Assembly (NCBI GenBank): GCA_015680685.1
Contig: MNCI01007683.1
Coordinates: forward strand, 158,331-222,330
DNA from: Gnetum montanum
Lineage: Eukaryota > Streptophyta > Gnetopsida > Gnetales > Gnetaceae
Direction of reading: 5' to 3'
Length of the DNA stretch: 64,000 nucleotides
Under the pieces are notes generated by a model that saw nothing but the letters and a program-made list of their open reading frames with translations, was not told the origin of the DNA and did not search any database. The position numbers were made by a program, and so were the translations under genes. Each line of letters opens with the position of its first letter. The first letter of the stretch is position 1. Below, piece by piece: positions 11,949-24,509 of the stretch.

Positions 11949-14769
11949 ATGGCACCAAGACCTAGCATCCACAAGAAGGAGAACCTTCTCAACCAAGGGA
12001 GAAACAACCCAAAGCTAGAAGGGGCCAACAAGAACAAGCCCAAGAACTACCAAAGGTAACCCATGCAATGGGACCTCTTTGTGAGAAGCCTAAAGTGGAA
12101 TTTGTTCAATAGATTCCAAAATAAGAAGTGCCCACAGAGCAATCATAGTAAGGGGAAGTGCCAAGACCCATGCCAAGGCTTGAAGTGACTTTGACTTAAG
12201 CTTGCCTTGACATCATTAGGTCCTGAGAGATTCAACGACTAGTTCTTCAAGAAATAAACTTTGGACCATTCCTAGAGAAAGCTCTAACATACATCAAAAG
12301 ACAACTACAAACCTCTCCCATGTGGTCAATCCTCACATCCAGTGGGGAATGGTACATGGGAGAGACATATCTCTTATGAAACAATAGAAGGCTTCGGTCC
12401 ATAGTCAAAATCAAGGATATTCAAGTATCCTACTTAGCCGAGGCTATCGTGTAAGCATTGGGGTTGCCTAACATTGGGACAGAGTTTGCAAAGCTATTAA
12501 TGAAAGGTGATCTTGAGGCCAAAAAGGAGTGGACTTATAGGTGCTACGGGGTCAACCATAAGGAGTACAATGCACTCACATCGACAAAGCACATCTATTT
12601 CAAAATTTCATCCTATCACCTTAATCCAAAGGTGAGGCACAGCAAGGTGATCGCCTTTTTTGCCCAAGCATGTGCTGCTCTAAGTAAGATATTTCCTATA
12701 AACCTTCTATAATTCATCTACTTGGAGATTAAAAAGTGTTTCAAGAAAAATGAACATGGAAAAAAAACCCTGCCCTTTTTGTGTCTCATCTAGAAACTCT
12801 TCAAAAGAGTAGGAATCATCCACTATGCCAATGACACAATCAGGCATGCTCCTTTGGCCTCATGATCTGAAATCATGAAGAAAAAGACACTAAATATAAC
12901 TCAAGAAGAAGGGCAGCTTCCACCTTCACCACCTATTCAAGAAATAACTCTAGAGGCCCATGCAACCATTGAGTGCTTATGCAAAATCCAAGAGTAGCTC
13001 TTGCATGAGCAAGAGTAACGTGTAGGTACAAGTAGTGTGGATCCATCTATGTATAGACCAGCAATGAGTCACCTTAATGAGATGGCTTGAACAATCAGCC
13101 AGACAAAGAGGGGTGGACCAATTTTCTCTATCAAATGAATGCAGTTGCCCACGAACTCTGATCCCAATGCTTGAGAGGTAACAGTGTCATATCTCAATAC
13201 CATTTATTCTCAGAAATCTTTGGGAATGCTGCCACCTTTTCAGTGTGTTTGGAGGAAGGTGAAGGGACAACTGTCTTGGTGATGTAGCACCAAGGGCAAG
13301 AGATGATGGCTAAAGTGGTTGCTAACTATGTCGTCAAAGCACTCAAATGCACCTGTGACATCTATACCAGATGTATCTACACTTCAAGATGTGCAAATGT
13401 CCATACGCATGATTAGCAAAAAGCTGAATGCAACCCAGCATGAAGAACTACTAGATTGACTAGTGTTGACTAGGCAAACGATTCTAGATATCTTCAATTT
13501 TTTGGATAACATCACTGCAACCTAATCAGAGCTACTGGACATAAGGGACAAATGCATCATTTTGGAGGGCCAACGCAAAACATCTCAAGCGCAAAATCAA
13601 TGCTTAGCCATAAACGTTGTTGAATTATGAGCTCATCTTGTTGATCCTATAATCCTTAGCCCAACAACAACTAGAGATGAAGCTTTTCAATAGCTTCATG
13701 AACAATTTAGAAAGGTTGAGAAGGAAGCTATAATGACCATCTTTAACTAGTCCATAGCAAAAGCAAAGATGTATTTAATTTATGACTTGGCTCAGATGTA
13801 GCAAGAGAATGAAACTTTCACCGCACAGAATCATCGACTATGCAATGTTGATGCTCAAAAGGAAAAAATGCAAGAATGTATTTATCAACAATAGGAGTAG
13901 CTAGCTAGAGTGAACACTAAGTTAAGGAGATTTTTCATGGAAAATCAAAATCTGTCAATGGAGGAAGTTTGTGCCTTGTGCCAGAAATCTGCTATCAAGA
14001 TCGCCACCTAGAAAAATGAAGCCTTAAAGTTTGACAGAGTCAAAAATCACTATAGAGATCAAGTTGGCCTACAAAAAGAAGTAAATGAAAAGCACACCCA
14101 AATGGTGAAGGAAAAAATAGATGAAGCCCTCTAGTAACTCCAACAAGGAAGAGAAGTTTGACAACCCATCGTTGATGCAATTAATGCCTACAACAAAGCA
14201 AAGATCCATCTAAAGGAGTTACAAATAGAGAAAATGATACAATACATGGAGTTGACCAATCTCTAATATGTGAACCTGACTATGTTGACTATTAGAGGGA
14301 CATGGTCAGAGTTAGAGAAAATTGTGGCTAGCTACACTAAGTAGAAGCTTGAGACTATAAATGTTGAACTCAAAGTCCTCAAAGCATGCTTCACAAACCA
14401 ACAATCAACTACTAAGAACCTAACCAAAAGGATGAATGATTACCAACAACTATAGGATATAGTCAAAGCATTCGACATTGAACACAAATAATTTGCTGCT
14501 TGGTTTATCAATATAAAAGAGTTTTTTTAGCAATTCCATGTCCCTAGGATGTGCCCATTCTAACCCACACTGGCGAAGCTACCTGGATGGTGCATAATCC
14601 TAGATGTAAGGAGGAGAAAATGAAAGCACTACTAGATGCTTTCTACCTCCCACCAAAAGTTGCAGCAGCAATAGGACAACTACAACCACCTCGACTATCA
14701 CATATGTGTGAAACTAGTGAAGGTCTCATAGAACCTCAGGAGCCACCACCACCATCTAGGACTATTTGA
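11949..14769 (+). pseudogene. ORF3 of element I (plant transposon protein-like domain plus coiled coil)
   Basis: It occupies the env-like position between integrase and the 3' LTR. ATG at 11949 and the final stop at 14769 both match element III. After a charged N-terminal part there is a globular segment near 12340-12830 with GEWYMGETY, ALGLPNIG, the run YFKISSYHLNPKV, an Ala-rich stretch and a closing CLI-KL-KRVGI. That pattern resembles the plant-specific 'putative plant transposon protein' domain found in Athila-related ORFs. A long Glu/Lys/Gln-rich, coiled-coil-like region follows (about 13500-14400), then a Pro-rich end. I see no convincing signal peptide or membrane anchor, so an envelope role is not supported. 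Many in-frame stops break it. Confidence 0.65.
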
Positions 14770-15011
14770 TCTTCTTCAACAAACTTCACATCATCAAGGA
14801 ACATGCTATCAAATTTTAAAGAGTCATGTCATGGTGTTCAATTTTGTGTGATGAACATCATCATTTTTGTAATGTGCTAATTCGTACACTCAGGCACTCC
14901 ATTTTTTGTCAAGTCAGTCTATTTTATTTTTGAAAGGTCAGTCAATAATATAATACCTTCCTAAATTTGGAAAAGAACTCAAGGATGAGTTTTCATTCAT
15001 TCGTGGGAGTT
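14770..15011 (+). other. 3' untranslated tail and polypurine tract of element I
   Basis: A short noncoding tail contains gatgagttttcattcattcg and ends with gtgggagtt, the polypurine tract, immediately before the 3' LTR. The equivalent tail of element III is 47768-48027. Confidence 0.65.
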
Positions 15012-15959
15012 TGATGAGCCGCAGTTTTGTTAACTGCATCGATGAGGCCTCATTGATGTAGCCTCATTGACTAGGCCTTGTCAACGAGGCCTTGTTGATG
15101 CATCATATCATGCATTGACAAGGCCCTATCAACATAGTATCCACTTTTTGGCTATCAATATGCACGTACCAGCTACATTTATCGCATCAAGATTTCAGTA
15201 GTACCAAAGCTCTTGTAGTTTGTTCATTTGAGAGTTGAAATATTTTCCCCAAGTGCCCATAGTAGGAGTCATTGAGTGTATAGATCTTTATTTGAGCATT
15301 GTTGTACCTAAGCACGATAGTATGTGTGGTAATAAAGATGAGCTTTCTGATAAACCTTGTAACACTTTAGATAAATTAAATACTTTATTTATGCATTTAA
15401 TGGTTTCAATTATTAATTAAATGTTTTTAATGATTTATTAAATATTTTTAATTATTTATTAAATTATTTCCAGTAATTAAGCTGATGAAGCAATAAAGTA
15501 GGATAAGCGAGATAGATTAAACACATAAGTACAACCACTTTGAGCATAATGCGTATTCGCTTGGTAATCCTAGTAGTGTTATTGCTTGGTATGCCCAATA
15601 GCATAGCACTTAGTAACCCAGTAGTGGATACATGGGTTCATGTGTGGAAAGTGGGACTAGATGCTTATGTTAGAACTAGTTAGACACTAGTTAATTAGTT
15701 AATCCAATTACCTTTATCTCCATTTGAACACCAAACCATAAAATCTAAAATGATAAAAATCAGATGCCTCAATTACACTTAACAATACCAATGTATGTCA
15801 CAAGTGTAATTGGGAAGACAATGATTGACCTTAAGGTAAAGATTCACTTCTTAGAAGACTAGTGCACCAGAAACTACAAAGTCTGCGGAATTCGACCAGA
15901 TCACGTGTGAACGCTTGTGATTCGTAAGGTTGGGCATAGGGGTACCTTGCCACTCATCA
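15012..15959 (+). repeat. 3' LTR of element I
   Basis: It runs tgatgagcc to cactcatca. U3 carries several aggcc / ttgatg dyad units (about 15045-15130). R has an aataaag signal near 15331. U5 has a roughly 23-bp unit (gcttggtaatcc-agtag-gtta) repeated about three times near 15548-15625. The 5' LTR lacks part of the U3 units. Exact target duplication attaa follows. Confidence 0.88.
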
Positions 15960-15964
15960 ATTAA

Positions 15965-16421
15965 TATACATAAGTATAACCACCTTAGGCATACCATTGA
16001 CACTTGCTCATCCTAGTAGTGTTATCGCTTAGCATGCCTAATAGCTTAACACTTGGTAACCTAGTAGCATTATAGTAAGTTCAAGATGTGTACGACAGGT
16101 GGGCCTGGATACTTATGTTAGGAAATAGACTAAGGCATTAGATAGTTATTTAGATTAGTAACACAAATTAATTACTTTCTTTTATCCTTAGGATAATTAA
16201 AATAAAAATATAAAAATAAATACAAATCATATGCCTTAACTCTTACTTAACCATACACTTGCACCTACATAAGTGAGACCAAGAAGACAATGATCACATC
16301 CATAGATCACTATCTTTACTATTGGAATTTGGAGAGCTAAAGTCCATAGAATTTGACTGAATTGCTAGTGTAACACTTGTGATTTGTATGGTTGGGCATA
16401 GGGACTACTCACTACTCATCA
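15965..16421 (+). repeat. 3' LTR of element Y, second part
   Basis: After the attaa duplication the sequence resumes LTR U5 features (cataagtataaccacctta, ttggtaacctagtag, tgtacgacaggtggg). It closes with gggactactcactactcatca at 16421. It joins the segment ending at 2814 once element I is removed. The next base begins pol of element X. Confidence 0.75.
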
Positions 16422-19290
16422 CTTAGTATTGACCAACTTATTAATACCATGGCTAGACATGCCTTATCGTGCTTCATGGATGGGTTCATGGGATATAACC
16501 AAGTTAGGATAACCCAAAGCATCAATTGTACATGACCTTCATGACCCCTTGGAGAACCTTTTGTTATATCATGATGTCATTTGGTCTAAAAATAGTAGGT
16601 GCAACATATCAACAAGCGATGACCTACATATTTAGTGACTACATGATAGGGTTGCTTAACAATTATGTTGATGACATAGTGATTAAGTTCAAGATAGCCA
16701 ATGATCATGCCTATGATCTCAATTTCTTACTCCAACAATGTTTCAAATACGAACTTAAACTCAATCCTAAGAAGTGTGTCTTCAATGTAAAAATGAGGAA
16801 AATGCTTAGTTTCATAAAAGTCAAGGTAGGGATACATGTCTATTATGATAAAATTAAAGCAATAAACAATTTGAAAGCATCCACTAATCTTAAGGGGCTA
16901 TGAGGTTTACAAGGTAGATTGCAATTTATTCATAGATTCATCTAAAGGCTTATGAATAAGCTGCAACCCATGTAGCACTTGCTTAAGAAGAGAGTTCACT
17001 ATGAGTGGACTACCCTATGCTAAGAAGCCTTTAACAACATCAAGATAAAGTTGGTCCAACTACCCACTGTGTATCCACATCAAAAAGACAAACCATTTTA
17101 CATCTACCTTGCAATCTCTAACACATACATAGCCTCTCTACTTTGTCAAAAATAAGATGATGGAGTAGAGCTACCTATTTACTACCTTAGCCATGCATTA
17201 ATAGCCTACGAAACTAGATCCATAGAGGTCAAGACGTATTACCTAGCCATAGTCTTCTCCTTGAAGAAATGAAGATACTACCTTTTTAGGAGCCAAGTTA
17301 ACATTATACGTAAAGAAAATACACTAAAATCCATAATGACCAATATATACAAAAGTAGCCTAGTAGCCTAGTGGAAAGCCATAATAGCTAAGTTTGACTT
17401 TCATTACATCTCCCAAGCCTTAACCAAAGGTCAAACTATAGTCGTACAACTCACAACTTCCCCAATTGAAAATAACATAATAGCATAACCATTAATACCA
17501 AGTTTCTTGGTGAATATGTCAACATTATTAACAAGGTACCTAAAGGTTATGAGGCCATCATGCACTTTTACAAAGCTTCAACTACCCATGGTGCCAATTC
17601 TGCTATCATCATAATATCATCTTCTAGTATGATCAAATCTTTCACTTATCATTTTCAATTTTTATGTACTAACAATGTGGCAAAATATGAAGGGTTAATC
17701 AGAGGAATGATGGTAGCTCATAACCAAGGAATCAAGTACTTGATGATAAAAGGTGATTCATAACTAGTGGTCAACCAATTCATTGAGATTTATGCATGCA
17801 AAGCCAAACATTTACAACCTTATTGTGACCTAATCAAGAAAATCATGTTGTGATTTACAGATGTTGGCATTCAACACATACCTTAAACCAAAAATACCTT
17901 CGCCAATGCCATTTCAAACTTAACCCTAAGTGTGACATCAGATGTGTTTAGTAAGTTACCTTCTTTAATGAAGAACTATTCTCTTTCCATCATGTAGGAC
18001 ACTAAAGGCATCTCTATAGCCACCATTAACAATGGTCCTCAAAAGGAATGGTTTGAAGATATCAAATTTTACCTAATGCATGATGAACATCCAAAGAGCC
18101 TGACTACTTCTCAAAAGTATGATGTACGTAAAAGATCAAAATAATATGTCATTGTAGTCAATAACACAATATGTCAAATGTCGTATGATGACATATTGTT
18201 AGTGTGCTTGGGCAAAATTGAAGCTCACATCATCTTTGAGAAAGTCCACAAAGGTGTATGTGGGGGTCATATCAGACCTAGAGCCATGGCCACAAAGATT
18301 ATATGATTAAGATACTATTGGCTCTATATGGAAAGTAACTGCCTATAGAAGGTTAAGACTTGTGATACTAGTCAACATCATAGTCACTTAATACATGTGC
18401 TGCTAATTGAGTTACATACTACTTAAATAACTTAGTCGTTTCAATAATGGGGAATTGATATTATTGGACCTATAATACCTAAATCTTCCATAGGACATAG
18501 CTTCATCATCACCACAACCAAATATTTTACAAAGTGGGTTGAAGCTAATCCACTAAGGAAAACAACATCTCAACAAGTTTGTAAATTTGTATTAGACAAT
18601 ATGGTATCCTATTTTGGCATATCCTTAAATATAGTCCTAGACAATGGACCATAGTTTAGTGGCCAAGAACTGCAAACCTTTTGCCAACAATTAAGCATCA
18701 AACATTTTTTTCATCATCATATTATCCACAAGCCAATGGTTAAGCTAAAGCAAGCAACAAAGTCATCATAAATATACTTAAAAAGATGCTACATAATAGC
18801 AAATGCAAGTGGCATGAGCAACTTGTGCATGCACTTTGGGCCTATAGAACAACCATTAAAACCACAACTAGTGCCACCCTATATAGTCTTGTTCTTGGAT
18901 CTAAAGTTATATTAACTCTTAAACTGCAAGTTCTATTACTAAGGGTAGCTCTATTTGACTTCATCAACAATGAGCAAAATAGGAAGTTGTGCACAATTAA
19001 CCTCGATTTGGTGAAAGAGCAATGAATACAAATGCTTGCTCACATCAAATGATGTCAAGAATAGCAGAGACAACAACATCATCATGATTTGATAAAAAGA
19101 AAAATCAAGAAAGGAGACCTTATCCTTAAGGTCATTTGTGAACATGTGGACAAGTTCTTGGCTAATTAAGAGGGACCTTTCATGGTTACCAAATCTTATG
19201 ATAATGGGACATTTAGAATTGTGGACATGGATGGGAATGGATTGGCCAATTTGATTGATCATTCTTATCTTAAACCTTATTATTTCTAAC
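16422..19290 (+). pseudogene. pol of element X: Tat-type RT, RNase H, second RNase H, integrase
   Basis: The reading starts inside RT at the Y insertion: INTMARHALSCFMDGFMGYN, then YVDD at 16664-16675. An RT-linked RNase H segment (PIYYLSHALIAYETRS) is near 17175-17300. A second, archaeal-type RNase H lies at 17560-17763 (TNNVAKYEGLIRGM, then GDS). That additional domain marks the Tat/Ogre/Retand lineage. The integrase zinc region is near 18240-18400, and WGIDIIGPI near 18450 leads into a core with LDNGP near 18640. The C-terminal part ends near 19290. Stops are frequent. The 5' part (gag, protease, RT N-terminus) is displaced to the other side of Y, outside the window. Confidence 0.8.
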
Positions 19291-22200
19291 GCTAACCTAT
19301 TTTGCTATAGTCCTTGTCTATCTTTGTTTGCAAGTATGAATGAATGATGGAGTAACTTTTGTAGCCAATAATAAGCGAGCCTCTGTGACCTCTTGTCTTT
19401 TCTTTTTGGCATCTCAAAGAACTACAAACTTTGTATAAATTTGTAAAACAAAATACAAATTTCTCATGTTGTACCAATTATAACCTATGATCTCATGTAT
19501 TCTACTTATTATCTCACGTGGCCTTATGCAATCTACTGTAATAACATGTATTATTTGGCTTGTTTTCTTGTTCCCTTGGAGTTGTGCTTATAGGATGAAG
19601 CCTAAAGTCATCGCAAGGATGTAACTCATTGTAAGAGTGAGTTACCACATGACCTCGATGCACACAGTTTGGTTACCTTGTCCCACTGTGCTCAGAGTTC
19701 TTGCCTCACATCACTTCCATTACCCCTCATAAGCCATGTCCCCACAGCCAAAGTACAACCTTCCTTACTGTAATAACAATGAAAACCAAAGTTTAACACT
19801 TAGGCACCATGACCATACTCCTGTACATGTTGCACAAATTAGGTTCATTGAATGCAACACACCTCATTCAACAAGAAAACAAATAAAAATTTGACATACT
19901 ACATCAACCAAGTACATTGGATGTAACATATCTCATTCAATCAGAAAACAAAATTCAGCCTTGGTAATGAAACCCAATGAAGGTTTCATTCTTAAAAAAT
20001 GGAAAAGGAAGAAAATTTCAAGAAGGCTAAGAAGCTAATGTAACCTAAGGGCAAACTAGTAGCTCTAAAACAAAATGAAAGAGCCCAAGGATGGAGTGTT
20101 GGTTCCTTCAAAACACCATCAAGTAACTTGCAATTTGAGCACAAAGCATGTAAATCTTTTTAGCTAGTTCACATGTCGTAGCATGCCATTGCCATGATGT
20201 TTACATTTAGAATTCTTTTTTAGCCCATGTAATCATGTCCTTATAGACAACATCTCATCCCAGGATCTTGACATCCCATCATGACCTAATTTCACCACCA
20301 TGAGCACTCCTTGGTACGATTTGACAACTACTAAATCAAGTGTGGAGAGAAAGTATTGGTGATAAACTTGCAACAATGTTTTGCATTCTTTATTGATGTC
20401 TCTCAAGTCAATCTTCAAACCATCAAAAAAAGTAGCCAATGAAACTCCCCAAAGAAAATTCATGTTATAGCCCATCATTAAAATTCTTTATAATTTAGTA
20501 GAAAGGTAAAGGCAGATATAGTTGTCTTATTTTCTACAAAATCTTGCATTATGGCCATATATTACTGCAATTTAAGGTAGTTTTTAATGTAAAATATGAG
20601 ATGTGCATCTCATACACTGTAAATCTCATACATCCCAGCTTGTAGAAGCTGCAACAATCCAGGTATGCTTGCTTAAGGGGGTTAAAAGTGCTTCACAAGC
20701 TACAAAATTTGATATCTTAGCCTCTTATGCTAAGCATTATAGTTTCATACAGTAGACAACCTACAAAGACAACATACAAGATTTGGGTGTTAATTCTATA
20801 TGCTAGGCATGAAAATTCTATACTTTAGAAAGCATACAAATGTAGTGTATGGACAATGAAAATTAGCTAAAATTTTTTGTATGTTGCATGGAGGTGTTCC
20901 AAGTGAAACAAAATTTGGTAAAAATCTATCAGCAATCATGATAGAATTAACCAATCATAAAATAGGGACCCATAGCGTATTTAAATGAGAATTTATCTCA
21001 TTGAAAGGACTTTTGGGCAAAATTTGCATCTAGACTACATGTGACACTTTCAGAGCAGTATAGATACCCAAGAGTCAGCAACCGTTTTCCCCTCCCCCTA
21101 GTGCAAATCATAGTAGCAAAGGAAACCAATGGCAAGCAAAGTTAAAAGGGTAAATCGTATGGGATCCTCAAGGGTAGATTCGACTGTAGAACACATCTTA
21201 TTAGTTGTATCAAGTTTCAAGCATATTTCCTTGAGCTCTTGGGCATTAAAATTCTCTAAACTTTGGTTCTATGAATTTTTCATCATTTTAATACAAGTTT
21301 GCAGTTTTAGTTGTTTGCCACATTTTGCTTTGCATTTTCTCTGCACTCGGATTTGACATGTCAACTACCTTTTCATACATTTTACATTTTTATTACACTC
21401 ATTAGTAACAAATTTGTAAGTCCTTGGGTGATTGACGAGACTGTCTAAGATGCTTTGGATCCTTTTTGGAAGCTTGTGGATTTGAAGTTAAAACTGTCCC
21501 ACACTGAAATTTCTAAAATCTCCAACACCAAATTTTTCAAACACTACAAATGGTAAGTAAAATATATAATGAATTTAATTGATGTAAATACATACAAATC
21601 CAAATGGTAAAACATGAAGTATACATTTTTTACCTAAGAGAAACCAACATTACTAACAATTATGTACTTATCACAAAACATTAATTTAAATTGATGTCTT
21701 TGCTCAAAAGTATTTGAAGCATTATAAATGAACATGTAGAACATGTCATCATCATCATCATCATCATAGCCTTGTTCCAACAAAATTTTCATGTGGAACA
21801 TGTGCTACGTAAAAATGCTATCATCCTTAGAAGCAAAGAAAAGAAATTGACAAAAATGTTAGATTGTGAAATTTCATAGTCTAAAACATTAGTACTTTCT
21901 AAGAGAAACTTATGTTAACATATGTATGGATTTGTAACCTTCAACAAATGTAATATAATATATTGTTTTTTCTTGTGAGTTCATTCATTAGTTACACTTA
22001 CACAAACTCTATTATTAAGTATTTTATAAAAAAAATGTTATTTGATGTATTTTCTTTAGTTGCTACAACTATGTCTTTTTTTAATTACTTACTAAACTAT
22101 AATTTATGTATGCATGAAAAGGCGACGAAGCCATGATGCAAGAGACATATTATTCACACTTGATTCCACTTTTGTTTCATAAAATATCCATTCCACTTTT

Positions 22201-23400
22201 TATGGTAGTGCAAATTCTTATTAAATCACACATTTCTATTTTATTGTATTTTTTGGGCATTGTCTAATGTGTTTTACATGTATGGTTGGTTATAGGTCAA
22301 ACATTTAACTCATCATGAGGGTGATTGTATCTCACATCTATTTAATGATTGTACTCTTATTTGTCTTCCTAGCTTTGAATATCCATTGCTTAAAATTCTA
22401 GCATATCTCATCCAAAATCTTGAAAAGGATATATATATATATTTGATAACCATAGCTTCGAATAGTATGTTTCATCCCATGGGTAAAAGTAACTACCAAT
22501 AAGAAATACATATCATTTCTTTATTAATCTTTTTACCTTAATTATCTTTTCAAGCATTTTTTAAAAAATACAAGATAATCTTCCTAGTTTGTGAGATCTA
22601 ACACTTCCTACCTTTTTCTACTAAAACTAGACAAATTAAAATTTTCAAAATCTTTTTCTTCTCATGTTTCAACCACTCAAAAAATATTAATCTTCTTTAA
22701 AAACCCAACATTATACAATGTACTCATTTTAGTGACAATGTCACTATCTATAGTTAAAAATCCACAATGTAAAGTGTTTAGCCAATTTTCAAAATGCTCT
22801 ATCTTTGATCACTACAATATACTTCACATTTGGAAAAGCTACCTTATCCTCTTCTCATGTCACTTTTGCTTTTTCCCATTCCTCTATTTTCTTTACAAGA
22901 TCTTTTTTGATAAAATATTCTCTTCTTTTAGGTTGTTACAATTGCACCAAACTTTTCGTTGAGTACTTGAATCACTAAATTTTATAATAACATGTAGTTT
23001 GCCCTTTTTAAATCCTATGTAATAAGCACTCAAAATTAGATTAGACAAGATGTAAAGGTGCTTTATTTTTATTATAACATTGTTAACAAAATTTTTAAAA
23101 TTGTCTTTTTTATTTTGACTTTTTGGGGTCTCAACAAATTGGAAATTTGGACTTTTGGTAATCCATTGATTTCATCTTTCGGCAACTTGGTGATTTAATG
23201 GATCACAAATGTAATTTACGCTTTTGACATTTCAATGATTTGGGATTTGATGATTTTATGTACCATAGTTTTGATTTGCACTTTTAGTGATTTAGTGATT
23301 TGGACTTTTGATAATTTGGTATCTAATTTGGCATCCAAATCCTCATGGTGGATCATAGATCTATGTAGCTTATGTAGAACTCAAGAAGAAATTGTTAAGG
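19291..23400. other. Unassigned AT-rich stretch downstream of element X pol
   Basis: I see no gene I can support. The first part may be the long 3' untranslated region usual for Tat elements, but no polypurine tract or LTR was found. A minus-strand 81-codon frame (20233-20478) and a plus-strand 75-codon frame with a true ATG (21129-21356) match nothing I know. The latter follows an AT-rich segment with tatttaaat near 20980, which could be a promoter remnant. Simple repeats are present: (cat)n near 21748 and (ta)n near 22430. The T-rich frame at 22591-22962 has no ATG start and looks like chance. Confidence 0.4.
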
Positions 23401-24140
23401 GTTTAACCTATTTGTATGTCAAGGATGAGTAAAAAAAACATATTTAATGTCAAATAGTTTGAAGATGTACAAGAAGTAGGGTTTCAATGGTGAGATTTAC
23501 GATTTCACGAGAGGAATAGAATAAAATGGTTGCAACTTTGAATTTCATGGCAACCAAGATTATGTAATTGGAATCCATGGTAAAAAAAAGGTACAAACCA
23601 TTCTAGCCGATGTAGAATTGAAAGATTAATTATCAAATGTTGAAGTAACTCAAGTTCATGCCAATATAGATACTCTGTAGTCCAAGTTAGATTCCCTTAA
23701 ATAAAAACTAACAATGTTCACTCAAGCTTAGAAGCAATTATTGAGAAAATGCATGAAGATGAAGAAAAGCATGACAAGATTTAAAATCTTTCAATTGTGA
23801 AAATTTCTAAATAATAGGGTGATGATATTTTGTAGATCATGTTAGATTTCTTTACCAAATAAATGCACATTTCTTTTACCCCAATTATTAGTGAAAATAG
23901 ACTTGGTTCTTAAGGGAATAAACCTTGAAAAATTCTTTTTAAGTTTACTAATTGATGTTGAAGAGATAAGATTTAAAATAACAAAAGCATATTGAAAGGA
24001 CTTCAAATTTGGATCAATAAAGACCTGACCCAAAAAAGGTATGCAAAAAAGCAGAAATAATGACATAAAGTTAAACAAGCTCATGCTAAATGTAAATTTG
24101 CTTACTTGAACTATAAACATTTTGTAATCATCAACAAGAG
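23400..24140 (+). pseudogene. LINE ORF1-like relic
   Basis: A coiled-coil-like stretch is read near 23590-23720 (ILADVELKD, then NVEVTQVHANIDTL). It is followed near 23988-24125 by ILKGLQIWINKDLTQKRYAK and, after stops, a Lys-rich tail ending FVIINKREISL. The pattern LKG-x-x-I-x-I-N-x-DL-T resembles the C-terminal part of LINE ORF1/transposase-22-like proteins that bind element RNA. Stops and shifts occur throughout. The boundaries are approximate, and assignment to the same element as the downstream endonuclease and RT is inferred from order and strand. Confidence 0.45.
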
Positions 24141-24249
24141 GGAAATTTCCTTATAATACATAACTTCCTCTATTACATGTTCAATGTTACTAGAGAAAAT
24201 GAATTACATAATATAGACATCAAATAAATACTTGGAGTAGCCCCTTATT

Positions 24250-24490
24250 TCAAATAAGCTACAAGAATGGCAACTTAGATGGTTTGAACATATTCAAATA
24301 AAATCATATAATGAGCCTATAAATAAAGTTTGTTACATCACTATTTCAAGAAAGCCACTAAAATGAAGATTAAAGAATACATGGAAAAAAAATATGGAAG
24401 ATAATTTGAAGAAACTGCAAATAAAAAAAGATCTAGCTCTTCATAAATGTAAATGATGAAAAAGAACTTATGTATCTAAAACCATTTTAT
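24250..24490 (+). pseudogene. RTE-type LINE C-terminal relic
   Basis: The frame reads KLQEWQLRWFEHIQIKSYN, then a Lys/Arg-rich stretch with KNTWKKNMEDNLKKLQI. This matches the C-terminal pattern LRWFGHV, then RGRPKxTWxE, then DLK, seen in plant RTE-clade reverse transcriptases. Two or more stops are present. It lies between the ORF1-like relic and the endonuclease of a different LINE, so it is either a separate old fragment or a mosaic. Confidence 0.5.
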
Positions 24491-24509
24491 TAGGACAAGT
24501 ATAGGATGA

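Larger units (their letters stand above)
2820..15959 (+). mobile_element. Element I: full-length, degenerate Athila-type Ty3/gypsy retrotransposon
   Basis: The order is 5' LTR, Asp-tRNA-type primer site, gag, protease, RT, RNase H, integrase, a long noncoding spacer, a third ORF, polypurine tract and 3' LTR, 13.1 kb in all. RT motifs (a DGYSGYNQ block, then FMDD in place of YVDD) match the Athila lineage. Exact 5-bp target duplications flank it, so the boundaries are firm. Many stops and frameshifts in every ORF make it defective. LTR lengths differ (767 and 948 bp), which suggests indels since insertion. It interrupts LTR Y and is therefore younger than Y. Confidence 0.9.

Noticed and set aside
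11949-14769. Retroviral-type envelope gene
   Set aside because: Position fits, but no signal peptide, cleavage site or membrane anchor is visible; domain pattern is of plant transposon protein type.
21740-21775. CRISPR-like or regulatory array at (cat)n
   Set aside because: Simple trinucleotide repeat without spacers.
22591-22962. 123-codon Phe/Leu-rich frame
   Set aside because: It begins at gtg, is T-rich, and shows no domain or neighbours; probably chance.
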